From NCBI RefSeq assembly GCF_003544875.1, contig NZ_CP032094.1, positions 930,001 to 994,000 on the forward strand: DNA of 64,000 nt, in the 5' to 3' direction. Shown here piece after piece: positions 17,884 through 26,594 of this stretch (within the stretch, counting starts at the first letter, position 1; each line of letters starts with the position of its first letter). The translations under genes were made by a program, and so were the position numbers. The notes under the pieces are model-generated. The model was not told the DNA's origin. It did not search any database and saw nothing but the letters and a program-made list of their open reading frames with translations. This DNA comes from Vibrio alfacsensis (lineage in GTDB: Bacteria > Pseudomonadota > Gammaproteobacteria > Enterobacterales > Vibrionaceae).

Positions 17884-18288
17884 ATGCCGATTGAAGTGAT
17901 AGCAGTACGTCTTACCAAAGGCATGGACTTAAAGTTGAGCCTAGCGAAATTGGTCGAGCAGCATGGTATCAAAGCAGGCTCGATTGCTTCATGCGTTGGC
18001 TGTGTGTCTGACCTCACACTTCGCTTGGCTGGTGCGCAGAGTACATTAATTAAGCAAGAAGCATTTGAAATCGTCTCTGTAATGGGAACCCTAACGCCTG
18101 AGCATCAACACGTTCATATCTCGGTGTCTGATCGTGAGGGACGAGTCTGGGGTGGACATTTACTGGATGGCACCATCATAGATACTACGGCTGAGTTGAT
18201 CATTCACTCCTACTCAGATCTTGAGTTTACTAGAACGATGGACGACTCGACTGGCTATACCGAACTACAAGTGCATCCTTCCAAATAG
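17884..18288 (+). CDS. PCC (DUF296) domain protein
   Basis: A 134-residue protein of the PPC/PCC (DUF296) family: PIEVIAVRLTKGMDLKLSLA at the start, GIKAGSIASCVGCVSDLTLR, then EHQHVHISVSDREGRVWGGH and HLLDGTIIDTTAELII. The trimeric fold is shared with plant AT-hook proteins and bacterial stand-alone proteins of unclear role; the conserved H..HIS and GGH residues could bind metal. It follows the TetR gene by one base and is probably cotranscribed with it. Function beyond family membership is not known. Confidence 0.85.
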   Translation: MPIEVIAVRLTKGMDLKLSLAKLVEQHGIKAGSIASCVGCVSDLTLRLAGAQSTLIKQEAFEIVSVMGTLTPEHQHVHISVSDREGRVWGGHLLDGTIIDTTAELIIHSYSDLEFTRTMDDSTGYTELQVHPSK

Positions 18289-18292
18289 TAAA

Positions 18293-18328
18293 AAGCTCCA
18301 GAGCCTTACTTTGCAGTCTCTGGAGCTT
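18293..18328. terminator. Stem-loop after the PCC gene
   Basis: AAGCTCCAGAG and CTCTGGAGCTT form an 11-bp stem with a 14-base loop just after the stop. No U-run follows, so termination strength is uncertain. Confidence 0.5.
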
Positions 18329-18390
18329 GATTCGCTTATCTCTTACACCAAGAATTTACTTATCCCAAGCAATCTCGCAATACTCGGGGC

Positions 18391-18726
18391 TCATTCTTCG
18401 ACTAAATAACAAACCTGATTATCGTTGACCGTTACTTGCCACGTTTTTAGACAGTACGCTTCGTCTTCCAAACATTGCCCACTCTTTAAACTGAAATGTT
18501 GTTTGTATAGCGGTGACGCAACACACATCTCACCAACAATATCACCGACAATCCCTCGACTCATTACATAAGCCTTACCAATTGGGTCCCAATCTTGAAC
18601 GGCGTAAACACCGCTATCTGGAATGTAGAATAACGCGACATGCTCGCCTTCAATCAACACCGTGGCACCGATGAACGGCATTAAGTCATCAAGCTGACAC
18701 AATTTCACTTTGGTTAAAGCTGCCAT
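18391..18726 (-). CDS. nirD: Assimilatory nitrite reductase [NAD(P)H] small subunit
   Basis: A 111-residue NirD. It has a Rieske-like fold without the cluster-binding Cys/His pairs, as usual for NirD: VKLCQLDDLMPFIGATVLIE, YAVQDWDPIGKAYVMSRGIV and VASPLYKQHFSLKSGQCLED. It partners NirB in reducing nitrite to ammonium in the cytoplasm. Its ATG abuts the nirB stop codon and its AGGAGGTG ribosome-binding site lies within the last nirB codons, so the two are translationally coupled. It is the last gene of the nitrate block. Confidence 0.93.
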   Translation of the reverse strand: MAALTKVKLCQLDDLMPFIGATVLIEGEHVALFYIPDSGVYAVQDWDPIGKAYVMSRGIVGDIVGEMCVASPLYKQHFSLKSGQCLEDEAYCLKTWQVTVNDNQVCYLVEE

Positions 18727-21246
18727 TTACACCTCCTGTTTCACTGGAATACGCTGACCGCGCACACGTTGGTAAGGCAAGACTTTGCTGCCCGACGTAC
18801 TGTTCAAAAAAGGACGGAAGCGTTGCAGTTTTTGAGGATTATCCAGCGTACTCTTCCACTCACATTGATAGGTATCTACGACTCGTGCCATTTGCTCATC
18901 CAATGAATCACATAGGTTGAGAGAGTCATCCAAAATCACTTGCTTAAGGTAGTCTAAGCCCCCCTCCATGCTCTCCATCCACACCGACGTGCGCTGCAAG
19001 CGATCTGCAGTGCTGACGTAGAACATCAATACTCTGTCGATCATGGTGATCAACTCTGATTTGGATAAGTCGGATGCAAATAAATCCGCGTGTCTTGGTC
19101 TCATGCCGCCATTACCACACACATATAAGTTCCAGCCGTTTTCAGTGGCGATCACCCCAATGTCTTTACTTTGCGCTTCTGCACACTCGCGAGTACATCC
19201 CGATACGGCAAACTTAAGCTTATGGGGCGCTCGCAATCCTTTGTAACGGTTCTCCAACTCAATGGCTAATCCAACCGAATCATCAACACCATAACGACAC
19301 CAAGTAGAACCGACGCAAGATTTCACAGTGCGTACCGATTTGCCGTAGGCGTGCCCTGTTTCAAAACCGGCATTAATTAAGGTTTGCCAAATTTCAGGAA
19401 GTTGCTCTAACTGCGCACCAAATAAATCCACGCGCTGACCGCCAGTGATCTTGGTATATAGATCGTATTGCTGAGCGACTTCGCCTAGCACGATGAGTTT
19501 ATCTGGTGTGATTTCGCCACCCGGAACACGAGGCACAATCGAGTAAGAGCCATCTTTTTGTAGGTTTGCCATAAAGGCATCGTTAGAATCTTGCAGAGAC
19601 TGATGCTGCGGCTCCATGATGTGTTCATTCCACAAAGAAGCAAACACAGATGCCGCTGTCGGCTTACAAATATCACACCCATGCCCTTTGCCATGCAGTG
19701 CAATTAAGGTGTTGAAGTCTTTGATTTGTTCCACTTGGCAAATATGGAACATCTCTTGTCGACTGAGCTCAAAGTGCTCACAAAGGTGATTGTTAACCTC
19801 TACCCCCATGGCTGCCAATTGAGTATCCAATACCGACTTCACCATATTGCTACAGCCACCACAGCCAGTACCGGCTTTGGTGTTGGCTTTAAGGTCCGTC
19901 AGGTTGGTGGTGCCAGCTTGAATCTCGGCAACTAAGTCGCCTTTTGTGACGTTGTGACAAGAACAGATGATGGCGCTGTCTGGCATCTCTCCATCAAGCA
20001 TTCCGGTATCAAACAGCAGGTTCGCCGCGTGGTCTGGCAGGACCGTTTTGTTCAAATAACACTGCAAAAGCGCATCGTAGTCACTGTTGTCACCAACGAG
20101 AATCGCACCAAGCAATTGGGTACCACTCGCATCTACCACCAGCTTTTTGTAGATGCCGGCAACCGCATCTTGCAACACCATTTCTTGAGCGCCTTCGGTT
20201 TGCATTTGTGCATCGCCGATAGACGCCACATCCACCCCAAGTAGCTTAAGTTTGGTGCTCATGTCTGCACCTTTAAAACCATCGCTCGGCATCCCAGTCA
20301 AGACATCGGCAGTGGTTCTCGCCATGGTGTAACCGGGAGCGACTAAACCAAAGATCTTCTGCTCCCAAAGGGCACATTCGCCAATCGCGTAAATATTCTC
20401 ATCGCTGGTTTGGCATTGATTGTTAATCACAATGCCGCCTCGCTCGCCGACTTCTAGCTCAGCCAGCCTTGCCAACTCATCTTGAGGGCGAATGCCTGCG
20501 GAAAAGACAATCACATCCACTTCGAGAGGATCTTTGTCTTTAAACACCATACGATGCTTAGCCGTTTCACCATCGCAGATTCGTTCCGTACCCGTTGAGG
20601 TGTGAACGGTTAGCCCTAGCGCTTCAATCTTCTCTTTTAGCACTAAGCCAGCACCATCATCTAACTGCACTGGCATCAGGCGGGGAGCAAATTCAATGAC
20701 GTGAGTTTCTACCCCCAATAGTTTGAGTGCGTTTGCCGCTTCTAAACCCAACAAGCCGCCGCCAATCACTGCGCCTGTTCTTGCGCCTTCACATGCCTTT
20801 TTGATTTGTGAAAGATCATCAAGCGTGCGGTAGACAAACACGTTGTCGCGGTCTTTACCTTCAATTGGCGGCACAAATGGGTACGAACCGGTCGCGAGCA
20901 CAAGTTCGTCGTAACCCAGCACATCTTCACCATCAAGCAGAATGAGCTTTTGCTCTCTGTCGATGCCTGTTACTTGGCTGCCAAGTACGAGTTGGATGCC
21001 ATGCATGTCGTACCATTCTTGGTTACTCAGCATCAAATCATCATGAGACTTACCCGCAAATAAAGAGGACAACTGTACACGGTCATACGCGATAAAACGC
21101 TCTGCACCAATCACGGTAATTCGGTGCTCCAAATGCGCGTTTTTCTGCACTAATTGCTCGGCGAGGTGTTGCCCGACCATACCGTTGCCTACCACAACGA
21201 TGTGGCTCAATGCGTTCTTTACTGGAATCGTTAAAGGACTGTTCAT
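18727..21246 (-). CDS. nirB: Assimilatory nitrite reductase [NAD(P)H] large subunit
   Basis: An 839-residue NirB. An N-terminal FAD/NAD(P)H module (HIVVVGNGMVGQHLAEQL; second nucleotide fold GAVIGGGLLGLEAANAL) is followed by a BFD-type [2Fe-2S] site (IICSCHNVTKGD with GTGCGGC). A second Cys-rich piece reads GHGCDICKP. The C-terminal sulfite/nitrite reductase half carries siroheme and [4Fe-4S] ligands in CVGSTWCRYG and SGCTRECAEA. It reduces nitrite to ammonium with six electrons from NAD(P)H. Length is standard. It sits 10 bp after nrtC and directly before nirD, consistent with one nrtABC-nirBD transcript. Confidence 0.96.
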   Translation of the reverse strand: MNSPLTIPVKNALSHIVVVGNGMVGQHLAEQLVQKNAHLEHRITVIGAERFIAYDRVQLSSLFAGKSHDDLMLSNQEWYDMHGIQLVLGSQVTGIDREQKLILLDGEDVLGYDELVLATGSYPFVPPIEGKDRDNVFVYRTLDDLSQIKKACEGARTGAVIGGGLLGLEAANALKLLGVETHVIEFAPRLMPVQLDDGAGLVLKEKIEALGLTVHTSTGTERICDGETAKHRMVFKDKDPLEVDVIVFSAGIRPQDELARLAELEVGERGGIVINNQCQTSDENIYAIGECALWEQKIFGLVAPGYTMARTTADVLTGMPSDGFKGADMSTKLKLLGVDVASIGDAQMQTEGAQEMVLQDAVAGIYKKLVVDASGTQLLGAILVGDNSDYDALLQCYLNKTVLPDHAANLLFDTGMLDGEMPDSAIICSCHNVTKGDLVAEIQAGTTNLTDLKANTKAGTGCGGCSNMVKSVLDTQLAAMGVEVNNHLCEHFELSRQEMFHICQVEQIKDFNTLIALHGKGHGCDICKPTAASVFASLWNEHIMEPQHQSLQDSNDAFMANLQKDGSYSIVPRVPGGEITPDKLIVLGEVAQQYDLYTKITGGQRVDLFGAQLEQLPEIWQTLINAGFETGHAYGKSVRTVKSCVGSTWCRYGVDDSVGLAIELENRYKGLRAPHKLKFAVSGCTRECAEAQSKDIGVIATENGWNLYVCGNGGMRPRHADLFASDLSKSELITMIDRVLMFYVSTADRLQRTSVWMESMEGGLDYLKQVILDDSLNLCDSLDEQMARVVDTYQCEWKSTLDNPQKLQRFRPFLNSTSGSKVLPYQRVRGQRIPVKQEV

Positions 21247-21256
21247 CGCTGCCTCC

Positions 21257-22093
21257 TTATGCCGTTTGCGCTTCGGTTTTAGGTTTGTCTTCTTTCGAAG
21301 CAGGAATCTCGATTTTGGATTGCTTCTCGTAAAGGAACTTCAACACCGCTTGTCGACACTTCTGATACTGCGCATCATCTGCCAGTGCGACACGCTCGCG
21401 AGGACGCGGTAGATTCACTTCTAACACTTCACCAATGGTTGCTGCCGGTCCGTTAGTCATCATCACGATTTTGTCGGATAGCAGCACCGCTTCATCCACA
21501 TCGTGGGTAATCATGATGACGGTGTTATTTAGCTCGGCTTGGATCTTCATCAGTGCATCCTGCAAATGCGCACGTGTTAACGCATCCAACGCGCCAAATG
21601 GTTCATCCATCAGCAAAACCTTTGGTTGAAGTGCCAGTGCTCTCGCGATGCCGACTCGCTGCTTCATACCGCCCGAGATTTCATCCGGCTTTTTGTGCGC
21701 GGCATGCTGCATTTGAATCAACTCCAAGTAGTGATTCACTTGTTCCTGAATCCACGCTTTGCCCTTTTTTCCGGCAATTTGTTTTACTGCAAGCTCAACG
21801 TTTTGATACACAGTGAGCCAAGGCAATAATGAATGGTTTTGGAACACCACTGCGCGGTCAGGTCCCGGTCCAGCTACTTCTCGTCCATCGACGATCACGC
21901 CGCCGTCTGTTGGCATGTGCAGACCCGCAACTAAGTTCAATACCGTTGATTTACCGCAGCCAGAGTGGCCAATCAGCGATACAAACTCGCCTTTATTGAT
22001 TTGTAAATCGACGTTCTTTAGCGCGATGAACTCACCATCTGGCGTTGGGAATCGCATCCCTAAACGCGTTAGATCTAATAATGCTTTTTCCAT
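21257..22093 (-). CDS. nrtC: Nitrate ABC transporter ATP-binding protein
   Basis: A 278-residue ABC ATPase: Walker A GHSGCGKST near residue 43, signature SGGMKQRVGIARALA near 142, Walker B VLLMDEPFGALD near 163 and the switch His in VIMITHDVDEA. It belongs to the NrtC/NrtD/SsuB/TauB branch. It lacks the C-terminal NrtA-like regulatory domain found in cyanobacterial NrtC, so it corresponds to the short form (NasD type). It powers nitrate uptake with the preceding permease and binding protein. Gaps to its neighbours are about 10 bp. Confidence 0.92.
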   Translation of the reverse strand: MEKALLDLTRLGMRFPTPDGEFIALKNVDLQINKGEFVSLIGHSGCGKSTVLNLVAGLHMPTDGGVIVDGREVAGPGPDRAVVFQNHSLLPWLTVYQNVELAVKQIAGKKGKAWIQEQVNHYLELIQMQHAAHKKPDEISGGMKQRVGIARALALQPKVLLMDEPFGALDALTRAHLQDALMKIQAELNNTVIMITHDVDEAVLLSDKIVMMTNGPAATIGEVLEVNLPRPRERVALADDAQYQKCRQAVLKFLYEKQSKIEIPASKEDKPKTEAQTA

Positions 22094-22104
22094 GATCTTT
22101 TCCC

Positions 22105-23076
22105 TTATCTCAACGCTTGTTGTTTATTCCAAGACAACCACTTTTGAAGTTGCAGCATGCCTCTATCGAGCAGCAAACCGATAAAACCGATGGTGATGAC
22201 TGCCACCATGATGCGACCCAATGATGCTGAGCTGCCGTTTTGGAATTCATCCCAAACGAACTTGCCTAATCCAGGATTTTGCGCGAGCATTTCTGCCGCA
22301 ATCAACACCATCCAAGCGATACCTAAAGAGAGACGTAAACCAGTGAAAATCATTGGAATGGCAGAAGGTAAAACGATGGTGCAAATGTGCTGCCACCACG
22401 AAAGTTGGAGCACTTTGCTCACGTTGATTAAGTCTTTATCGACGCTCGTCACACCCACTGCGGTGTTAATCAGCGTTGGCCACAAGCTACACAGCGCCAC
22501 AGTGATCAGAGAGTTGATGAATGACTTAGCAAACATCGGGTCATCACTCACATAAGTGGCACTCACCACCATGGTGACGATAGGCAGCCATGCCAAAGGT
22601 GATACCGGCTTGAGCAATTGAATGATTGGGTTGAACGCTTGATACAGCCCTTGATTCAAACCAAGCACGATACCGAGCGGAATCGCAATAACCGTCGCCA
22701 ATAGAAAGCCCGCGGTCACAGTTACTAAGCTTGTTACGATTTGATCGAAGAACGTCGGCTTACCTGTGTAAGGACGAATCTTCACTTCCGCGTCCGGATT
22801 CTTGGCTAACTTCGCAGCATTACGTTTTTCCTGACGCTCGATAAACGCTTGTTCTTTTTCTCGCTCTTGCCAATGGTCATCGACAAGGTTACTGAACTGC
22901 TGAAAAGTTTGCACAGGTCCCGGTAGCGTGCCTAATGAAGTTTGCACCTCTCTCGCCGCTAAGTGCCACATTGCCAAAAAGATCAGCAAGCCAACGACGG
23001 GCAAAAGCACCAGTCGACTTCGGTTCACTACCTGCTTAGCAGGAAAAAGGGAAATGACATTACTAGACATACTCAC
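22105..23076 (-). CDS. nrtB: Nitrate ABC transporter permease
   Basis: A 323-residue inner-membrane permease of the binding-protein-dependent family. An N-terminal transmembrane helix (LVLLPVVGLLIFLAMWHLAA) is followed by a long charged insert (EREKEQAFIERQEKRNAAKL) typical of the NrtB branch, then five more helices. The cytoplasmic EAA loop is seen in LINVSKVLQLSWWQHICTIV with LPSAIPMIFTGLR. It forms the nitrate channel with NrtC. It lies about 75 bp after nrtA, with a hairpin in that gap. Confidence 0.92.
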   Translation of the reverse strand: MSMSSNVISLFPAKQVVNRSRLVLLPVVGLLIFLAMWHLAAREVQTSLGTLPGPVQTFQQFSNLVDDHWQEREKEQAFIERQEKRNAAKLAKNPDAEVKIRPYTGKPTFFDQIVTSLVTVTAGFLLATVIAIPLGIVLGLNQGLYQAFNPIIQLLKPVSPLAWLPIVTMVVSATYVSDDPMFAKSFINSLITVALCSLWPTLINTAVGVTSVDKDLINVSKVLQLSWWQHICTIVLPSAIPMIFTGLRLSLGIAWMVLIAAEMLAQNPGLGKFVWDEFQNGSSASLGRIMVAVITIGFIGLLLDRGMLQLQKWLSWNKQQALR

Positions 23077-23103
23077 TCCTAAGAAATTTACATCCTTGTT
23101 ATT

Positions 23104-23125
23104 GCGGGCAGACTCACCTGCCCGC
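23104..23125 (-). other. mRNA hairpin between nrtA and nrtB
   Basis: GCGGGCAG and CTGCCCGC form a perfect 8-bp GC-rich stem with a 6-base loop and no U-run. Such hairpins after binding-protein genes commonly protect the upstream mRNA and set a higher level of the binding protein than of the membrane parts; that role is inferred here. Confidence 0.65.
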
Positions 23126-23150
23126 TGTATTTTTTGTGGGACTGCTCATC

Positions 23151-24515
23151 CTAAACTTTGTCTTTTCCTTTAAGCCCGATAGAGAACTTCTCTAGATATT
23201 TATTTGGCTCGCGACCGTCATAAACGATGTTGTCGATAAAGTGTGTTTGTGGCGCACGGAAACCATCTTCAGCGCTGAAATCTGGGAAGTCTTTTTTGCT
23301 CAACACACCATCTTCAATTAGCGCTTGAGCTGCTTGTTGGTAGATATCTGGACGGTAAACCTCTTTTGCCACATCCATGTACCAATCATCGGATTTCTCG
23401 CTTGAGATTTGTCCCCAACGGCGCATTTGAGTCAGATACCAAATCGCATCGCTGTAATACGGATACGTGGCGTTGTGACGGAAGAACACGTTGAAGTCTG
23501 GCACGTCTCGTTTATCACCTTTCTCATATTCAAACGTGCCGGTCATTGAGTTAGCGATAACTTCGGCATCGGCTCCAACATATTCGCTTTTTGATAGCAT
23601 CTTCACAGCTTCTTGGCGGTTGGCATTGTCGTTTTCATCCAACCAATGTGCCGCTCGAATCAAGGCTTTCACTACGCGAATGTGTGTGTTTGGATACTTC
23701 TCAGCCCAAGCTTTAGAAACACCAAATACTTTCTCTGGGTTATTCTTCCAGATCTCGTAATCGGTCACGACGGGCGTACCAATGCCTTTGAACACGGCTT
23801 GTTGGTTCCATGGTTCGCCTACGCAGTACCCTTTGATCGTGCCCGCTTCCATTGTGGCTGGCATTTGTGGTGGCGGTGTAACACTCAAAAGAACGTCAGC
23901 ATCCAACTGGCCACTGTTATCACCTGATTCTGGGGCATAAAAACCTGGATGAATCCCCCCTGCCGCTAACCAATATCGCAACTCATAGTTGTGCGTCGAC
24001 ACAGGGAACACCATGCCCATGTTGAACGGTTTACCTTTATCCAGATAACTCTCAACGACGGGCTTTAGTGCATCCGCTTTGATTGGGTGAACAGGTTTGC
24101 CATCCGGTTGCTTTGGAATGTATTGCTTCATCTGCTCCCAAGTATCATTGGAAACCGTGATTGCGTTGCCGTTCAAATCCATGCTGAACGCGGTAATCAC
24201 TTCTGCTTTTGTGCCGACACCAATCGTTGCACCCAATGGTTGACCAGCAAGCATGTGCGCACCAGCAAGTTCACCATCGATGACTCGATCTAACAGCACT
24301 TTCCAGTTTGCTTGCGCTTCTAATGTGACGTACAAACCCTCATCTTCAAAAAATCCTTTCTCATACGCGACCGCCAGCGGTGCCATATCGGTCAACTTAA
24401 TAAAACCAAACTTCAGGTCTTCAATTTCTGGCTCACCCAACTCTGCCTTTACGCTGACCGTGGTGAATACCGATAAAGAAATTGCTGACACTTTCAGCAT
24501 CGAACTCCATTTCAT
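23151..24515 (-). CDS. nrtA: Nitrate ABC transporter substrate-binding protein
   Basis: A 454-residue NrtA/CmpA-type protein. The N-terminus ([20 protein letters not shown] followed by SVKA) is a Sec signal peptide without a lipobox, so the protein should be free in the periplasm. Conserved NrtA features include [58 protein letters not shown] and [18 protein letters not shown]. It captures nitrate for NrtBC. The signal peptide argues against it being the cytoplasmic sensor NasS, which is a close relative. Its leader carries a terminator and a sigma-54-like promoter, annotated separately. Confidence 0.93.
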   Translation of the reverse strand: MKWSSMLKVSAISLSVFTTVSVKAELGEPEIEDLKFGFIKLTDMAPLAVAYEKGFFEDEGLYVTLEAQANWKVLLDRVIDGELAGAHMLAGQPLGATIGVGTKAEVITAFSMDLNGNAITVSNDTWEQMKQYIPKQPDGKPVHPIKADALKPVVESYLDKGKPFNMGMVFPVSTHNYELRYWLAAGGIHPGFYAPESGDNSGQLDADVLLSVTPPPQMPATMEAGTIKGYCVGEPWNQQAVFKGIGTPVVTDYEIWKNNPEKVFGVSKAWAEKYPNTHIRVVKALIRAAHWLDENDNANRQEAVKMLSKSEYVGADAEVIANSMTGTFEYEKGDKRDVPDFNVFFRHNATYPYYSDAIWYLTQMRRWGQISSEKSDDWYMDVAKEVYRPDIYQQAAQALIEDGVLSKKDFPDFSAEDGFRAPQTHFIDNIVYDGREPNKYLEKFSIGLKGKDKV

Positions 24516-24529
24516 TGGTTTGCTCCCAT

Positions 24530-24564
24530 AAAAAAAGCGCCACTACTCCGAAGAGCAGTAGCGC
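24530..24564 (-). terminator. Leader attenuator (intrinsic terminator) upstream of nrtA
   Basis: On the minus strand GCGCTACTGCTC, a TTCG tetraloop and GAGTAGTGGCGC form a 12-bp near-perfect stem followed by seven T. It ends only about 15 bases before the nrtA ATG and after a leader of about 110 nt, so it must terminate transcription before the operon unless overridden. NasT, encoded just upstream, is an ANTAR antiterminator and the obvious candidate to do so. Confidence 0.9.
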
Positions 24565-24650
24565 CGTTGCTAAGTCTACAATTACCGCCGTTGATAATTG
24601 AGATAAGCGATTCAACAATAAACCCAAACTATCTATTACATTTATGGCAA

Positions 24651-24666
24651 TCCAATTACTGTGCCA
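24651..24666 (-). promoter_or_regulatory. Sigma-54-like promoter of nrtABC-nirBD
   Basis: Minus strand reads TGGCAC, five bases, TTGGA. The -24 element is perfect. The -12 element has TTGG instead of TTGC, a mismatch at a strongly conserved base. Position about 10 bp before the inferred leader start and the matching layout at nasA support it. Confidence 0.55.
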
Positions 24667-24727
24667 ACTTATTTTTATCTTAAATACAATGAATTAGGAT
24701 ATACCACTATTAACTATTCCCCGTTAT

Positions 24728-24744
24728 TGCTTGCTGATAGTGCA
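24728..24744 (-). promoter_or_regulatory. Weak NtrC-like site upstream of nrtA
   Basis: Minus strand TGCACTATCAGCAAGCA has a perfect left half-site and a poor right half. Its centre is about 71 bp upstream of the -24 box, nearly the same distance as the strong site at nasA. Confidence 0.35.
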
Positions 24745-24792
24745 ACACGCACCACGTTAGAAAATGCACCCTAACCCCAAAGTGGTAGAAAA

Positions 24793-25374
24793 CTAATCCA
24801 GCACCTCCAAGGTGGTTATCAAGTTTTTGGCAACTTGTGCGAGCGTTTGGCTCGATTGCATGGCGGAGTTTCTTAACGCTTTATAAGCCTGCTCTTCATC
24901 AACACTGTGCATCTTCATCAGCAGACCTTTTGCTTTTTCCACCAGTTTGCGCTCTTCGATCTTTTGGGTCAGCGATTCAATTTCTGATTGCATACTTTTG
25001 AATTTCGCTCTCACCAATGTTGCATGTTCTATCCAAGGTTTGAGTGCAAACTCACTATCGTGCGGCATGAGAGCATAGTCAATTTTCTCAGGTAACCGAT
25101 TGATATCATTCGATGATAACTGTTTTAAGACGATCAGAAGTGGTGCCGATTTTCTGCGGCAGAAATCGACGATCAAACGCAGTTCCGCCGTAGGTTGCTG
25201 CCAACCAACCACAACGCTTGCTGACGGTTCTCGCTGCATAAGTGTTTCGAGTTGTGCCAATTGGCAACCGATAATGTTGTCGTAATCTTTACTCAATAAG
25301 CCAGAAAGTCTAGCCTGCTCTTGGAGACTATCACAGCACACAATGATGGGTGTTTTTGATGTTAATCGAGTCAT
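24793..25374 (-). CDS. nasT: NasT-type ANTAR response regulator (transcription antiterminator)
   Basis: A protein of about 193 residues. The N-terminal receiver-like domain (TPIIVCCDSLQEQARLSGLL) lacks the usual phospho-acceptor: the expected position reads VVVGWQQP. A central helix (MQSEIESLTQKIEERKLVEK) leads into the C-terminal ANTAR domain (AKGLLMKMHSVDEEQAYKAL, then RNSAMQSSQTLAQVAKNLI), which binds paired-hairpin leader RNA and prevents termination. ATG 25374 follows AAGGA and is preferred to 25398. It sits between the two operons whose leaders contain terminators. No NasS partner gene is present in the window, so how nitrate is sensed is open. Confidence 0.9.
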   Translation of the reverse strand: MTRLTSKTPIIVCCDSLQEQARLSGLLSKDYDNIIGCQLAQLETLMQREPSASVVVGWQQPTAELRLIVDFCRRKSAPLLIVLKQLSSNDINRLPEKIDYALMPHDSEFALKPWIEHATLVRAKFKSMQSEIESLTQKIEERKLVEKAKGLLMKMHSVDEEQAYKALRNSAMQSSQTLAQVAKNLITTLEVLD

Positions 25375-25414
25375 GCACATTCCTTGTTTATATCTCACTC
25401 ACTAAGAAAGACAT

Positions 25415-25430
25415 AACAAGGACTGTGCCA
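25415..25430 (-). promoter_or_regulatory. Possible sigma-54-like promoter upstream of nasT
   Basis: Minus strand reads TGGCAC, five bases (AGTCC), TTGTT: perfect -24 box, -12 box with GT for GC. It lies between the hydrolase stop and nasT and starts with the same TTGGCACAGT as the nrtA promoter. Confidence 0.4.
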
Positions 25431-25447
25431 ACTAAAGTTGAAGCGTT

Positions 25448-26365
25448 TTAACTAGAGGCGAGATGTTCTTTGAAAAAGCCTAGTGTACGTTCCCAAGCGA
25501 GTGCCGCTTCTTCTGGTGCGTAGCGTGCTGTTGAATCGTTATGGAAGCCATGGTTTACATTTTCATACATCAAGGCTTGGTATTGCGCGTCGGTCGCGAT
25601 CAATTGCTGTTCATAAGCAGGCCAAGTGTCATTAACACGCTTATCGAGCCCTGCAAAGTGAATCATTAAGGGCCCTTTGACCTGCTTTTGAATTTCTTGC
25701 GCCGCTGGCGTTCCGTAGAAAGGCACACCAGCGTCTAACTCTTCTGGCATTACCGCCGCAAGCATATTGACAATGTAGCCACCGAAGCAGAATCCGACCG
25801 CCCCCAACTTACCGTTCCCATCCTCATGCTGTTTGATGAAATTAGCCGCCGCAATAAAATCTTGCTCTATCTTGGCTCTGTCCATCTCTTTCTGCATGGC
25901 GCGACCTTCATCATCGTTCCCCGGATAGCCACCAAGTGGATAAAGCGCGTCTGGAGCGAAAGCAATAAACCCATCTTTTGCAAGTCGTCTTGCGACATCT
26001 TTGATATAAGGGTTCAGACCTCGGTTTTCATGTATCACCAACACAGTCGGCGATTTTAAGGTCTTCTTCTGTGGCATCACCAAATAACCACGCCCTTCTC
26101 CATGCCCATTTGGAGATGGAAAGGTTTCGTAAGTTGCTTTGATATCAGGATCGTTAAATGAAACTTGTTCTGCGAGTGCGTAATTCGGAGTTAAAGCATC
26201 GACCAGTGCTGTCATGCTAAAGCCAAGCACAGCAAGGCCACCCAGCCTATTTAGAAACTCACGGCGTGAGATTTTTCCGTGGGCGTATTCGTCGTACCAA
26301 TCGAAGGCTTCTTTCGGGATCGGATGAGAAGCCTTTTCACTAGGAGTGGTATGCTTTAGAACCAT
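25448..26365 (-). CDS. Exported dienelactone hydrolase family protein
   Basis: About 305 residues. A twin-arginine signal is visible (ISRREFLNRLGGLAVLGFSM), so the enzyme is probably exported folded. The alpha/beta hydrolase core has the dienelactone-hydrolase nucleophile Cys in GAVGFCFGGYIV, an Asp in HFAGLDKRVND and the catalytic His in ENVNHGFHND. The ATG at 26365 has GAGGA upstream; extension to 26491 is not supported. Relatives carry the annotation carboxymethylenebutenolidase, but the natural substrate is unknown. It sits inside the nitrate block without an obvious metabolic link, about 230 bp downstream of the ybiB-like gene. Confidence 0.87.
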   Translation of the reverse strand: MVLKHTTPSEKASHPIPKEAFDWYDEYAHGKISRREFLNRLGGLAVLGFSMTALVDALTPNYALAEQVSFNDPDIKATYETFPSPNGHGEGRGYLVMPQKKTLKSPTVLVIHENRGLNPYIKDVARRLAKDGFIAFAPDALYPLGGYPGNDDEGRAMQKEMDRAKIEQDFIAAANFIKQHEDGNGKLGAVGFCFGGYIVNMLAAVMPEELDAGVPFYGTPAAQEIQKQVKGPLMIHFAGLDKRVNDTWPAYEQQLIATDAQYQALMYENVNHGFHNDSTARYAPEEAALAWERTLGFFKEHLASS

Positions 26366-26594
26366 TATCCATGTCCTCTGTGTCTTACCATATGGGATTT
26401 TCTCATTCTCAAACGCGAAGATAGAAACGAACGCGATTGAGGCTAAAACTGCGGTTTCACCACTCTGATACGGAGCAAGGTGGTGAAACACATCATTGGC
26501 GAGCTAGGATCTTTTACCTTCTTCAAACAATAGATAACGGATTCAGATTCAACAACGTTGCGTCGTTGATTTTACATTAATTGACAACAGTATG

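Noticed and set aside
24433-24627. 64-codon leader ORF overlapping the nrtA start
   Set aside because: It runs through the attenuator hairpin and has only a TTG start without a ribosome-binding site. The hydrophobic text is a by-product of the terminator sequence.
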